Assembly: GCA_005881435.1 (NCBI GenBank) | Contig: VBHP01000029.1 | Span: 1-64,000, forward strand | DNA from: Chloroflexota bacterium | GTDB lineage: Bacteria; Chloroflexota; Limnocylindria; P2-11E; CF-107 | Direction of reading: 5' to 3' | DNA length: 64,000 nt | Shown here: positions 38,568-47,398 of the stretch, piece by piece | Layout of the letters: every line of letters begins with the position of its first letter | How positions within the stretch are numbered: the first letter of the stretch is position 1 | Notes under the pieces: model-generated | What the model was told of the DNA's origin: nothing | Database searches by the model: none | Seen by the model: only the letters and a program-made list of their open reading frames with translations | Translations under genes and position numbers: made by a program

Positions 38568-39593
38568 ATGACCACCACGCTTCCGGATATCGACGCAGTC
38601 ACGCAGCGGCTCCCGCCGGGTTACCGCGCGCGACCCTTCCGCGACGAGGACCGCGAGCCGCTCACTGCGGCCCGCAACGCTGAGCTGCCCGAGGTCGAGC
38701 AGCAGAGCGCTGCGGAGTGGCGCGAGTGGGAGCGGCTGGTGCCCGACCCGGCGCAGGTCCGCGTCATCGTCGAGACCGGCGCCAGCGACGAGATCGCGGC
38801 GTTCCTCAACGTCGGCAACGGCGGCCCGTTCCGCGCCCCGGACGGCAGCGCCCGCGGCGGCATCGATGTCGCTCGCGCGCACCGGCGCAAAGGCCTGGGC
38901 GGCGCGCTGCTGCCGTTCCTGGAGGAAGAGGCACGACGGCTCAGCGCGCCAAAGCTGTACTCCGGTGTGAGCGCGCGCGAGCCGGAGAGCCTGTCGTGGG
39001 CCCAAGCGCGCGGCTTCAAAGAAATCGGCCGTCGCATCGAGGCGGCCATCGATCTCGACGCTTTCGAGCCCGCGAAGTGGGAGGAACGCGCGCGCAAGAC
39101 GATCGAGCAGGGGATCCGGCTCGTCTCGCTGGACAGCCTGAGGCAGGAGCTGGACGACGCGCGCTTCGAGGCGTTGACGCGCGAGATCTACGACGTCGAA
39201 GCCGAGGCCTGGGAGGACGTCCCCGTGGCGGGCCCGTTCCCGCACTGGCAGTACGACGTGTTCCGCCGCCTGATGCTCGAGTCACCCTCGAGCGCGCTGG
39301 ATCTGGACATCCTCGCGCTGGACGGCGACAAGCTCGTGGCCTTCACCTCGAGCTACCGCAATCAGGGCGGCAAGAAGGGCGGCACCGGCTTTACCGGAAC
39401 GCTCCGCTCGCATCGCGGTCGCGGCATCGCCTTCACGCTGAAGGTCGACGTCCTCGGACGCGCGAAGAACAGCGGTCTGCGCTGGATGCTCACCACCAAC
39501 GACGAGCCGAACAAGGCGATGCGCGGCATCAACTACACGCTCGGATACGAGCCGCTGCCCGCGCACATCCAGCTGGAGAAGCAGCTGTCGTAG
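38568..39593 (+). CDS. GNAT-family N-acetyltransferase (tandem GNAT domains)
   Basis: VARAHRRKGLGGALLPFLEEEA and LRSHRGRGIAFTLKVDVLGRAKNSGLRWMLTTNDEPNKAMRGINYTLGY. Confidence 0.85.
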   Translation: MTTTLPDIDAVTQRLPPGYRARPFRDEDREPLTAARNAELPEVEQQSAAEWREWERLVPDPAQVRVIVETGASDEIAAFLNVGNGGPFRAPDGSARGGIDVARAHRRKGLGGALLPFLEEEARRLSAPKLYSGVSAREPESLSWAQARGFKEIGRRIEAAIDLDAFEPAKWEERARKTIEQGIRLVSLDSLRQELDDARFEALTREIYDVEAEAWEDVPVAGPFPHWQYDVFRRLMLESPSSALDLDILALDGDKLVAFTSSYRNQGGKKGGTGFTGTLRSHRGRGIAFTLKVDVLGRAKNSGLRWMLTTNDEPNKAMRGINYTLGYEPLPAHIQLEKQLS

Positions 39594-39615
39594 GGGCGTC
39601 ACAAAAAAAGGCGTT

Positions 39616-39641
39616 TGCATAATTATGCACCACCGTGCATA
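39616..39641. promoter_or_regulatory. ARG-box-like operator of the arginine operon
   Basis: Perfect palindrome TGCATAATTATGCA (39616-39629) plus half-site GTGCATA (39635-39641), overlapping a CATAAT -10-like element; argR lies in the same operon. Confidence 0.65.
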
Positions 39642-39649
39642 CTGGGTCG

Positions 39650-40669
39650 GTGCGCGCGGTCGCCATCGTCGGCGCCACCGGCTACGCGGGCGGTGAGCTC
39701 GCTCGCCTCCTGCTGCGGCACCCGCACGTACGCATCGTGTCCGCGGTCGCACGCAGCCATCAGGGTCAGCCACTTCGCAGCGTGCAGCCGCAGCTGCACG
39801 ACGCCCCCGACGATCTGACGATCTCAGCCGATATCGGCGAGGCCGAGATCGTCTTCACCGCGCTTCCCGCCGGTGAGGCCGCTAAACGCGCACCGGCGTG
39901 GATCGCGGATGGTCGGACCGTCATCGACATCGGCAGCGATTTCCGGCTGCAGCGGCCGGAGCTCTATCGCGAGTGGTACGGCTACGAGCATCCCGCGCCG
40001 GAGCTGCTCCCGCTCGCGGTGTACGGGCTGACCGAGCGCAATCGCGCGGCGTTGCGCGGCGCTCGGCTGATCGCGAATCCCGGTTGTTATCCGACCGCCG
40101 CACTTCTGGCGCTGCTGCCGGCCCTCGCGGCGGGTCTGACCGGCGAGGATGTGATCGTTGACGCGAAGTCGGGAGTCTCCGGGGCGGGGCATACGCTCGA
40201 CGACGCGTTCCTTTTCGGCACCGTCGACGAGAGCGTGCGCGCGTACGGCCTTCCCAAACACCGCCACACCCCCGAGATCGAGCAGGAGATCGCGCGCGCG
40301 CTACACCGTGCGACACGCTTGACCTTCACGCCGCACCTGGTCCCGATGACGCGCGGCCTGATGGCGACGTGTTACGCCGACGTGCGTCCGGGCGTGACCG
40401 CGGCGCAGATGCACGACGCCTATGTCGCGGCGTACGGTGAGGAGCCCTTTGTTCGGATCGTCGACAGCCCGCCGGCGACGAAGGCCACACTCGGAAGCAA
40501 CGTCTGCCTGGTCTTCGCCACCATCGACGAGCGCACACGACGTCTGGTGGCGATCGCCGCGCTCGACAACCTGGTCAAGGGCGCGGCAGGTTCGGCGATC
40601 CAGAACATGAATGTCGCGCTCGGCTATCCCGAGGACGCCGGTCTCCCGACCGCGGCGCTGTGGCCCTAG
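39650..40669 (+). CDS. argC: N-acetyl-gamma-glutamyl-phosphate reductase
   Basis: VAIVGATGYAGGELARLLLRHP; ANPGCYPTAALLALLP; GTG 39650 (alternative GTG 39635). Confidence 0.93.
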   Translation: MRAVAIVGATGYAGGELARLLLRHPHVRIVSAVARSHQGQPLRSVQPQLHDAPDDLTISADIGEAEIVFTALPAGEAAKRAPAWIADGRTVIDIGSDFRLQRPELYREWYGYEHPAPELLPLAVYGLTERNRAALRGARLIANPGCYPTAALLALLPALAAGLTGEDVIVDAKSGVSGAGHTLDDAFLFGTVDESVRAYGLPKHRHTPEIEQEIARALHRATRLTFTPHLVPMTRGLMATCYADVRPGVTAAQMHDAYVAAYGEEPFVRIVDSPPATKATLGSNVCLVFATIDERTRRLVAIAALDNLVKGAAGSAIQNMNVALGYPEDAGLPTAALWP

Positions 40670-40671
40670 CG

Positions 40672-41850
40672 ATGTCGATCACGTTCGCTGCCGGATTCAC
40701 CGCCGGGGCCGTCGCGTGCGGCGTGAAGAGTGACGTACCCGAACGGCTCGATGTCGCGGTCGTCGCGTCGGATCGACCCTGCACCGTCGCGGCGCTCTAC
40801 ACCACGAACCGCGTGGTGGCGGCGCCGCTGGTGGTGACGCGCCGCCACCTCGCCGGCGCGCGACCGCGCGGGATCGTCGTGAATAGCGGAAACGCGAATG
40901 CCTGCACCGGCGAGCAGGGCGAGCGCGACGCCGAAGCGATGGCGACCGCGGCGGCGAACGCGATCGGCGCGCGGCCGGAGGAGCTGATCGTCGCGAGCAC
41001 CGGCGTGATCGGCGTGCCACTGCCGGCGGAGCGGATCGCGCGGGGGCTGATGGGCTTGCGGCTGTCGCGCGAGGGCGCGTCCGACGCGGCTCGCGCCATC
41101 ATGACCACGGACACGCGCCCGAAAACGTCGTCGCGTGAGGTCGCGTTGTCCGGTGGCACCGTGCGCATCGGCGGCATGGCCAAAGGCGCGGGCATGATCC
41201 ATCCGAATCTCGCGACCATGCTCGCGTTCGTCACCACCGACGCCGCGATCGAGGAGTCACTGCTCCGCGGATACACGTCCGAAGCGGCCGAGACGTCCTT
41301 CAACGCCGTCAGCGTCGACGGCGACACCTCGACGAACGACATGCTGGTCGTGCTCGCGAACGGCGCGTCGGGGACGCGCGTGTCCGGGCCCGATGGGACG
41401 GAGTTCCTGCACGCGCTGACCGAGGTGTGCGTCGAGCTCGCTGTCGCGATCGTCGCCGACGGCGAGGGCGCGACCAAGCTGGTGCAGGTAACGGTCTCCG
41501 GCGCGCGGAGCCGCGACGACGCGCGCTCCGCGGCCCGCACGATCGTCGCGAGCTCTCTGGTGAAGGCGGCGATACACGGGGCCGACCCGAACTGGGGCCG
41601 CATCCTGGCGGCGGCCGGACGCTCAGGCGCGGAAGTGAACGATCGTCTCGCCAGCGTGCGCATCGCCGGCCACTGCGCCTTCGAGCGTGGGCGGCCGATG
41701 CCGCTCGATGCGGCCGCGGTGCGACACGCTCTGGAGCAGCGCTTTGTCGAGATCGAGCTCGAGCTCGGCCTCGGCGCCGACGGCGCGACGGCTTGGGGCT
41801 GCGACCTGTCGGCGGAGTACGTCCGCATCAATGCGGAATACACGACGTGA
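40672..41850 (+). CDS. argJ: Bifunctional/monofunctional glutamate N-acetyltransferase
   Basis: GMAKGAGMIHPNLATMLAFVTTDA cleavage/nucleophile motif; NSGNANACTG. Confidence 0.93.
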   Translation: MSITFAAGFTAGAVACGVKSDVPERLDVAVVASDRPCTVAALYTTNRVVAAPLVVTRRHLAGARPRGIVVNSGNANACTGEQGERDAEAMATAAANAIGARPEELIVASTGVIGVPLPAERIARGLMGLRLSREGASDAARAIMTTDTRPKTSSREVALSGGTVRIGGMAKGAGMIHPNLATMLAFVTTDAAIEESLLRGYTSEAAETSFNAVSVDGDTSTNDMLVVLANGASGTRVSGPDGTEFLHALTEVCVELAVAIVADGEGATKLVQVTVSGARSRDDARSAARTIVASSLVKAAIHGADPNWGRILAAAGRSGAEVNDRLASVRIAGHCAFERGRPMPLDAAAVRHALEQRFVEIELELGLGADGATAWGCDLSAEYVRINAEYTT

Positions 41851-42635
41851 AAGACGCTCAGTCCAGTGGCCGGCCGATGGTCATCAAGCTCGGCGGCGCG
41901 GCGGTCGGTGACGAAGACGCGGCGCTGGACTTCGTCGCCGAGCGTGCCGAGGCCGCGGACGCCATCGTCGTCGTACACGGCGGCGGGCCGCTCGTCGACG
42001 AGTGGTCCAAGCGGCTCGGCATCGAGACGCGCTTCGAGGACGGTCTGCGCGTCACCGACGAGCGGACGCGTGATGTCGCGCTGGCGGTGCTCGCCGGCCT
42101 CGCGAACAAACGTGTGGTCGCGGCGCTGTCGCGACGACGCGTCGATGCGGTCGGGATCTCCGGCGTGGATGCCGGCCTGCTCATCGTCGATCGTGCCGCG
42201 CCGTCCCTCGGTTTCGTCGGTCGCGTGCGCGCGGTCCGTCCCAAGGTCATCGACGCGCTCCTCGAAGCGCGCCTCGTGCCGGTCGTGGCGCCGGCAGCGG
42301 TGGCCAGCAGCGGCGGAGAGCTGCTCAACGTGAATGCCGACGAAGCCGCCGGCGCGATCGCTGCCGGCATCGGCGCGCGGCTCCTCCTGTTCGTCACCGA
42401 CGTCAACGGCGTTCAGGACCGGAATGGCAGACGCATCGCACGACTCGATGCCGAGACGATCCGACGCCTCCGTGCCGAGCGGGTCGTGAGCGGCGGCATG
42501 CTGCCGAAGCTCGAGGCCGCGCTCGTCGCCGCGGCGGAGGGCTGCGTCGCCGCGATAGTCGGTGCCAGGGACCGCTCCGGCTTGCGCGCCCTGGCCGAGG
42601 GGCGCCAGGCCGGGACGATGGTGAGCGCGGGCTGA
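41847..42635 (+). CDS. argB: Acetylglutamate kinase
   Basis: VIKLGGAAV, VVHGGGPLVDEW, LFVTDVNGVQD. Confidence 0.93.
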   Translation: MKDAQSSGRPMVIKLGGAAVGDEDAALDFVAERAEAADAIVVVHGGGPLVDEWSKRLGIETRFEDGLRVTDERTRDVALAVLAGLANKRVVAALSRRRVDAVGISGVDAGLLIVDRAAPSLGFVGRVRAVRPKVIDALLEARLVPVVAPAAVASSGGELLNVNADEAAGAIAAGIGARLLLFVTDVNGVQDRNGRRIARLDAETIRRLRAERVVSGGMLPKLEAALVAAAEGCVAAIVGARDRSGLRALAEGRQAGTMVSAG

Positions 42636-43129
42636 TGGCGTCGGATAAGCGCGTGCGCCAGCAGGCGATCCTCCGCGTCATCGGGATGCGGCCGGTGCGC
42701 ACGCAGCAGGAGCTGGCCACCGCGCTTCGCCGGCAAGGCGTCGAGGCGACACAGGCGACGGTGTCGCGCGACATCGAGGAGCTCGGGCTGGTCAAGGTCC
42801 GCGGCGCGCGCGGCGAGCCGCACTACGAGGTCGCCTCGCGCAACACCATCGTCGACGCGCAGCAGGGCCCGAGCCGGTTGCGCCGGTTCTGCGAGGACTA
42901 CGCCGTCGAGGGCGCTGTCTCGGAATCGTTGGTGGTGCTGCGCAGCACGCCCGGTTCAGCGAATGCGCTGGCTGCGGCGATCGACGCGTGCGCGCTGCGG
43001 CACGTCGTCGGCACCCTTGCCGGCGACGACACCGTCTTCCTGGCCACCGAGGGGACACGCTGGTCGCGCAACGTGCTCGAGCTGCTGAAGGAGTTCGGCG
43101 TGTCGGAACGGGACAAGCAGCATGCCTGA
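42635..43129 (+). CDS. argR: Arginine repressor
   Basis: QQELATALRRQGVEATQATVSRDIEELGLVKVRGARG; C-terminal GTLAGDDTVFLA. Confidence 0.92.
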   Translation: MASDKRVRQQAILRVIGMRPVRTQQELATALRRQGVEATQATVSRDIEELGLVKVRGARGEPHYEVASRNTIVDAQQGPSRLRRFCEDYAVEGAVSESLVVLRSTPGSANALAAAIDACALRHVVGTLAGDDTVFLATEGTRWSRNVLELLKEFGVSERDKQHA

Positions 43130-44438
43130 GCGCTGCGTGCTGGCGTACTCGGGCGGGCTCGACACGTCCGTCGCCGTCGCCTGGATCCGCGAGACGTACG
43201 GCTATGACGTCGTGACCTGCACGGCCGATCTCGGCAACGTCGCCGATCTGAATGCGGTGCAGCAAAAGGCCATCGCCTCGGGTGCCGCCAAGGCCGTGGT
43301 CGTGGACGCGCGCGACGTCTTCGTGACGTTCTTCGTCTGGCCGGCGCTGCAAGCCGGCGCGCTGTATCAGGACAAGTACCCGCTCGCGACCGCGCTGGGG
43401 CGGCCGCTCATCGCCAAGCTGCTCGTCGACACCGCCCGCGACGAGGGCGCGAAGTATGTCGCGCACGGCAGCACCGGCAAGGGGAACGATCAGGTGCGCT
43501 TCGACCTGGCCGTCCACGCGCTTGCGCCGGATCTCGTCGTCGTCGCACCGATGCGCGGCGGCATGAACATGTCGCGGGAAGAGGAGATGGCGTACGCGAA
43601 GCAGCGCGCCATCCCCGTTCCGGTGACGAAGAAGAGTCCGTACAGCGTCGACGAGAACCTGTGGGGACGGTCGATCGAGGCGGGCGTGCTCGAGGACCCG
43701 TGGCAGGCGCCGCCGAGAGACGTGTACCAGTGGACCGTCGATCCGAATGAAGCCCCCGAGCGGCCGTCCGTCGCCGTCGTCGGCTTCGAGCAGGGCGTGC
43801 CGGTCAGCCTCGACGGCAAACCGCTCACCGGTCCGGCGCTGATCGAAGCGCTCAACGCCCTCGCCGGAAAGCACGGCGTCGGGAGGATCGACATGGTCGA
43901 AGACCGGCTGGTCGGGATCAAGTCCCGCGAGATCTACGAGGCGCCGGCGGCGGTGACCCTACACGCGGCACATATGGCGCTAGAGGAGATGGTGCTGTCG
44001 CGCGACGTGCAGCGCTTCAAACGACAGGTCGCGCAGGAATACGCACGCGTCGTGTACGAGGGGCTGTGGTTCAGCGCGCACCATCAGGACCTCGCGGCGT
44101 ACGTGCGCTCGACCCAGCGCTTCGTCAGCGGTGAGGTCAAGCTGCAGCTGCATCGCGGCGCCGTGACCGTCGTCGGCAGAAAGAGCCCGAATGCCCTGTA
44201 CCAGGAGGCGCTGGCGACGTACTCGAAGGCGGACCGCTTCGACCACAAGGCCGCGGAGGGATTCATCACCGTCTTCGGCCTGCCGCTGCGGACGCAGGCG
44301 CGCGCGCAGCGGCTGTGGGCCGCGGACGACACCGCGGCGCTCGATGTGCCGCGGCGAGCGATCGAGGCTCCGGCGTCGGCGCCGGCGGTCAAGCGGAAGC
44401 AGCGCGCCTCGCAGCCGCGCCCGAAGCTGGGGCGATGA
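43122..44438 (+). CDS. argG: Argininosuccinate synthase
   Basis: CVLAYSGGLDTSVAVAWIRETYGYDVVTCTADLG; GSTGKGNDQVRFDL. Confidence 0.95.
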   Translation: MPERCVLAYSGGLDTSVAVAWIRETYGYDVVTCTADLGNVADLNAVQQKAIASGAAKAVVVDARDVFVTFFVWPALQAGALYQDKYPLATALGRPLIAKLLVDTARDEGAKYVAHGSTGKGNDQVRFDLAVHALAPDLVVVAPMRGGMNMSREEEMAYAKQRAIPVPVTKKSPYSVDENLWGRSIEAGVLEDPWQAPPRDVYQWTVDPNEAPERPSVAVVGFEQGVPVSLDGKPLTGPALIEALNALAGKHGVGRIDMVEDRLVGIKSREIYEAPAAVTLHAAHMALEEMVLSRDVQRFKRQVAQEYARVVYEGLWFSAHHQDLAAYVRSTQRFVSGEVKLQLHRGAVTVVGRKSPNALYQEALATYSKADRFDHKAAEGFITVFGLPLRTQARAQRLWAADDTAALDVPRRAIEAPASAPAVKRKQRASQPRPKLGR

Positions 44439-45823
44439 CGTTGTGGGGCTCGCGGATGTCCGCGCCACTCGACCCGCGCGTACGCGAGTTCACCGCGTCG
44501 CTCGAGGCGGACAAGCGGCTCGCGCCGTATGACCTCAAAGGCTCGCTGGCGCACGCCCGCATGCTGAAGCGGCAACGCATCCTCGATGCCGCGACGGCCG
44601 ATCGCATCGTGGCCGGGCTCGAGGAGATCGCAAGGGAAATCGAGCAGGCCTCCTTCCCATGGCCGGATGACGCCGAGGACGTGCATTCCGCCGTGGAGGC
44701 GCGCCTGCGTGAGAAGATCGGCGACGCCGCCGGTGCGCTCCACACGGCGCGCAGCCGGAACGATCAGGTCGCCCTCGCGCTGCGGCTCTTCACGCTCGAC
44801 GCGATCGACGGCGTCGACGATGCGCTCGACGATCTGCAGACGGCACTCCTGGATGTCGCGCGCGAGCACGTGGACGCGGTGCTGCCGGGCTACACCCATC
44901 TGCAGCGCGCGCAACCGATCTCGCTGGCGCACCACCTGTTGGCCCACGTCGAGGCGTTCGATCGCGATCGAGCCCGTCTCGGCGAGGCCCGCGCGCGTGT
45001 CGGCGTCTCGCCGCTGGGCGCCGGGGCACTGGCGGGCACGTCGCATCCGATCGATCCGCGCTCGGTCGCCGACGACCTCGGCCTGCTCGGCACGTTCCGG
45101 AACAGCGTCGATGCCGTATCCGAGCGCGACTTCGTCGCGGAGTTCGTCTTCTGCTGCGCGCTCGCGGCCGTGCACGCCTCGCGGCTGGCCGAGGAGATCG
45201 TGCTGTGGACGTCGAGCGAGTTCGCCTTCGCGCAGCTCGACGATCGTCTGACGACCGGCTCGAGCATCATGCCGCAGAAAAAGAATGCCGACGCGGCCGA
45301 GCTGATCCGCGCCCGCAGCGCGCGCGGCATCGGCGCCGTCACCGCGATCCTGGCGCTGCTGAAGGGTCTGCCCCTGGCCTATGACCGCGACCTGCAAGAG
45401 GATCGCGCCGCCTTGTACGAAGCCTTCGACGTCGCGCGCGACGGTGCCCACATGCTCGCCACGCTAATGCGCGGGCTCCACTTCGATCACGCCGCAATGC
45501 GGCGCGCGTGCGAGCGCGGCTACCTCACGGCGACGGAGCTCGCCGACCATCTGGTGCGGGCCGGGGTGCCGTTCCGTGACGCGCACGCCGTCGTGGGCAG
45601 GATCGTGCGCGAGCTTTCGGAGCGTGACCGCTCGCTCGAATCGCTGACCCTGGAGGAGCTTCGTCGCTACCACCCGCGCTTCGGCGCGAGCGCGCTGGAG
45701 GAGGTCACGGTCGAGCATGCCCTCGCGTCGCGCTCGTCTCCCGGCGGCACCGCTCCGGTCCGCGTCCGCGAAGCGCTGGCCGCCGCCGACGCGCGCCGCC
45801 GGGCTCGGGCGGGCGAACGATGA
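44435..45823 (+). CDS. argH: Argininosuccinate lyase
   Basis: HTARSRNDQVALALRLF; GSSIMPQKKNADAAELIRA. Confidence 0.95.
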   Translation: MTLWGSRMSAPLDPRVREFTASLEADKRLAPYDLKGSLAHARMLKRQRILDAATADRIVAGLEEIAREIEQASFPWPDDAEDVHSAVEARLREKIGDAAGALHTARSRNDQVALALRLFTLDAIDGVDDALDDLQTALLDVAREHVDAVLPGYTHLQRAQPISLAHHLLAHVEAFDRDRARLGEARARVGVSPLGAGALAGTSHPIDPRSVADDLGLLGTFRNSVDAVSERDFVAEFVFCCALAAVHASRLAEEIVLWTSSEFAFAQLDDRLTTGSSIMPQKKNADAAELIRARSARGIGAVTAILALLKGLPLAYDRDLQEDRAALYEAFDVARDGAHMLATLMRGLHFDHAAMRRACERGYLTATELADHLVRAGVPFRDAHAVVGRIVRELSERDRSLESLTLEELRRYHPRFGASALEEVTVEHALASRSSPGGTAPVRVREALAAADARRRARAGER

Positions 45824-46362
45824 GCGCGGAGCCGATCCGGAAGGCCCGCGCCGGCGACGTCGCGGCGATGCGCGAAACCATCAACGCGTATGCCCGCGAG
45901 GATCGGATGCTCGAACGGAGCGACGAGTTTCTGTTCGAGAACCTGCGCGATTTCAGCGTCGCCGAGGTCGGCGGCGCGTTCGCCGGCTGCTGCGCGCTCC
46001 ATGTGCTGACACCGGATCTGGCCGAGATCCGTTCTCTCGCCGTGCCGCACGCGTTCGAAGGGCGCGGATTCGGTAGGCGTCTGCTGCAGGCTTGCATCGT
46101 CGAGGCTCGCGAGTTGGGGCTGCGCCGCGTCTTCGCCCTCACGCTCGTGCCCGACTTCTTCTCCAAATGCGGTTTCACGGTGACGAGCCTGGCCCACCTC
46201 TCGGAGAAGAGCGCAGCCGAGTGTCCGATCTGTCCCAAGCGCTTCGCCTGCGACGAGGTCGCGCTGGTGCTGCATCTCGACGGCTCAAAGCCGCTGCCGC
46301 TCGCAGCCAACGAGCCGGTCGGCTACACGAGGCTGTTCCTGCACATGGAGCCGCGCTCCTGA
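45820..46362 (+). CDS. ArgA-like GNAT N-acetyltransferase (short form)
   Basis: IRKARAGDVAAMRETINAYA; VPHAFEGRGFGRRLL; FFSKCGF; overlaps argH stop by 4 nt. Confidence 0.82.
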   Translation: MSAEPIRKARAGDVAAMRETINAYAREDRMLERSDEFLFENLRDFSVAEVGGAFAGCCALHVLTPDLAEIRSLAVPHAFEGRGFGRRLLQACIVEARELGLRRVFALTLVPDFFSKCGFTVTSLAHLSEKSAAECPICPKRFACDEVALVLHLDGSKPLPLAANEPVGYTRLFLHMEPRS

Positions 46363-46859
46363 GCCTCATCGTCGTCGACGAGCCACAGGATCGCCCGGCC
46401 TGGATCCGGGAGACCGTCGCGCTCGTCGCGGCACGAGTCCGCGCCGAGCGCGCGCGACTGATGGCCCGCGTCGCCGCGGCGTCCGAGGCGGAGATCGGCG
46501 CGGGCGGCGACGACGACTGGGGGCTCGGCCAGATCGCGGTCCATCTCCTCGTCGTCGAACGTGGCGTGTTCTCGATCGCCGGCCGCCTGGCGCGGGGCGA
46601 GGCGGTCGACCGCGGCACCGGACAGCCTCGTCCGCCGGTGAGCGGCGTCTCACGCGACGGCATCGCGACGCTGTCGCAAAAGGCCGAGCGCGATCTCACC
46701 ACGTTCGCGGCCGGCTTCCCCGCGGAGCCCGATGTAACCGCGACCGCTCGGCATCCCTTCTATGGCCGGCTGAATTGCTTCGGCTGGCTGCTCACGCAGC
46801 TGAGCCATTACGCGGCGCATCTCGAGGCGCTCGAGCGCGGGACGAAGAGCGCGCTGTAG
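46359..46859 (+). CDS. DinB-family protein (start uncertain, possible CTG)
   Basis: WGLGQIAVHLLVVERGVFSIAGRL … LLTQLSHYAAHLEALE; no ATG/GTG/TTG near the expected N-terminus. Confidence 0.7.
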   Translation: MSLIVVDEPQDRPAWIRETVALVAARVRAERARLMARVAAASEAEIGAGGDDDWGLGQIAVHLLVVERGVFSIAGRLARGEAVDRGTGQPRPPVSGVSRDGIATLSQKAERDLTTFAAGFPAEPDVTATARHPFYGRLNCFGWLLTQLSHYAAHLEALERGTKSAL

Positions 46860-47248
46860 TGCCGGCCTCGCGGTCGCTGCGCTTCTTCATCGGCGCGTTC
46901 AACACGGTCGCTGCCGCCGGCCTCGCCGCGTACACGTCGGCGTTTCCGCTCGCTTTCGTGCCCCGCCCGCAGCTCGCCTTCCACGTCACGACGTCGTGGC
47001 TCGCGGTGCTGGCCGCGCTCGTGGCGACGATCTCGATCGCGTTCGATCTCGCGGTCCTGGCGTGGGTCGCCGTCGGCTACCTGGTGTGGATCGCGCTGCT
47101 CGCGGGGCACGCGCTCTCACTCGTCTACCTCGCCCTGGCCGTGTCTCTGGCGCCGGTGGTGCCTCGTCCGCAGCGTTCGTTGGGGCAGGGGATGGCTGTC
47201 GCGGCGATCACGGTCGCTGCGATCGCTATCGCTCGAGGCTTCTTCTGA
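46859..47248 (+). CDS. Hypothetical integral membrane protein
   Basis: 129 aa, four hydrophobic segments; GTG overlaps previous stop. Confidence 0.7.
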   Translation: MPASRSLRFFIGAFNTVAAAGLAAYTSAFPLAFVPRPQLAFHVTTSWLAVLAALVATISIAFDLAVLAWVAVGYLVWIALLAGHALSLVYLALAVSLAPVVPRPQRSLGQGMAVAAITVAAIAIARGFF

Positions 47249-47250
47249 AT

Positions 47251-47264
47251 CGAACGTACGTTCT
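47251..47264. promoter_or_regulatory. LexA/DinR-type SOS box candidate
   Basis: CGAACGTACGTTCT matches Gram-positive consensus CGAACRNRYGTTYC at 13/14; contains a perfect 12-bp palindrome; next to TAAGAT. Confidence 0.55.
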
Positions 47265-47398
47265 AAGATTACACCAGAGCGATAACGCTGGCGCAGGCAA
47301 CGCAAGACCGCCGGAGATGCGGTCTTGACGGCGCACTATAGATGTAATCACCATCGGTGTAACAGCTTCCCGGAACGTGGAAGCAAGCAGGAGGGCAT
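47265..47398 (+). other. Candidate structured 5' leader with alternative pairings
   Basis: GATTACA(47267-47273) can pair with TGTAATC(47343-47349), or TTACACC(47269-47275) with GGTGTAA(47356-47362); independent 9-bp hairpin 47303-47327. Confidence 0.4.
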
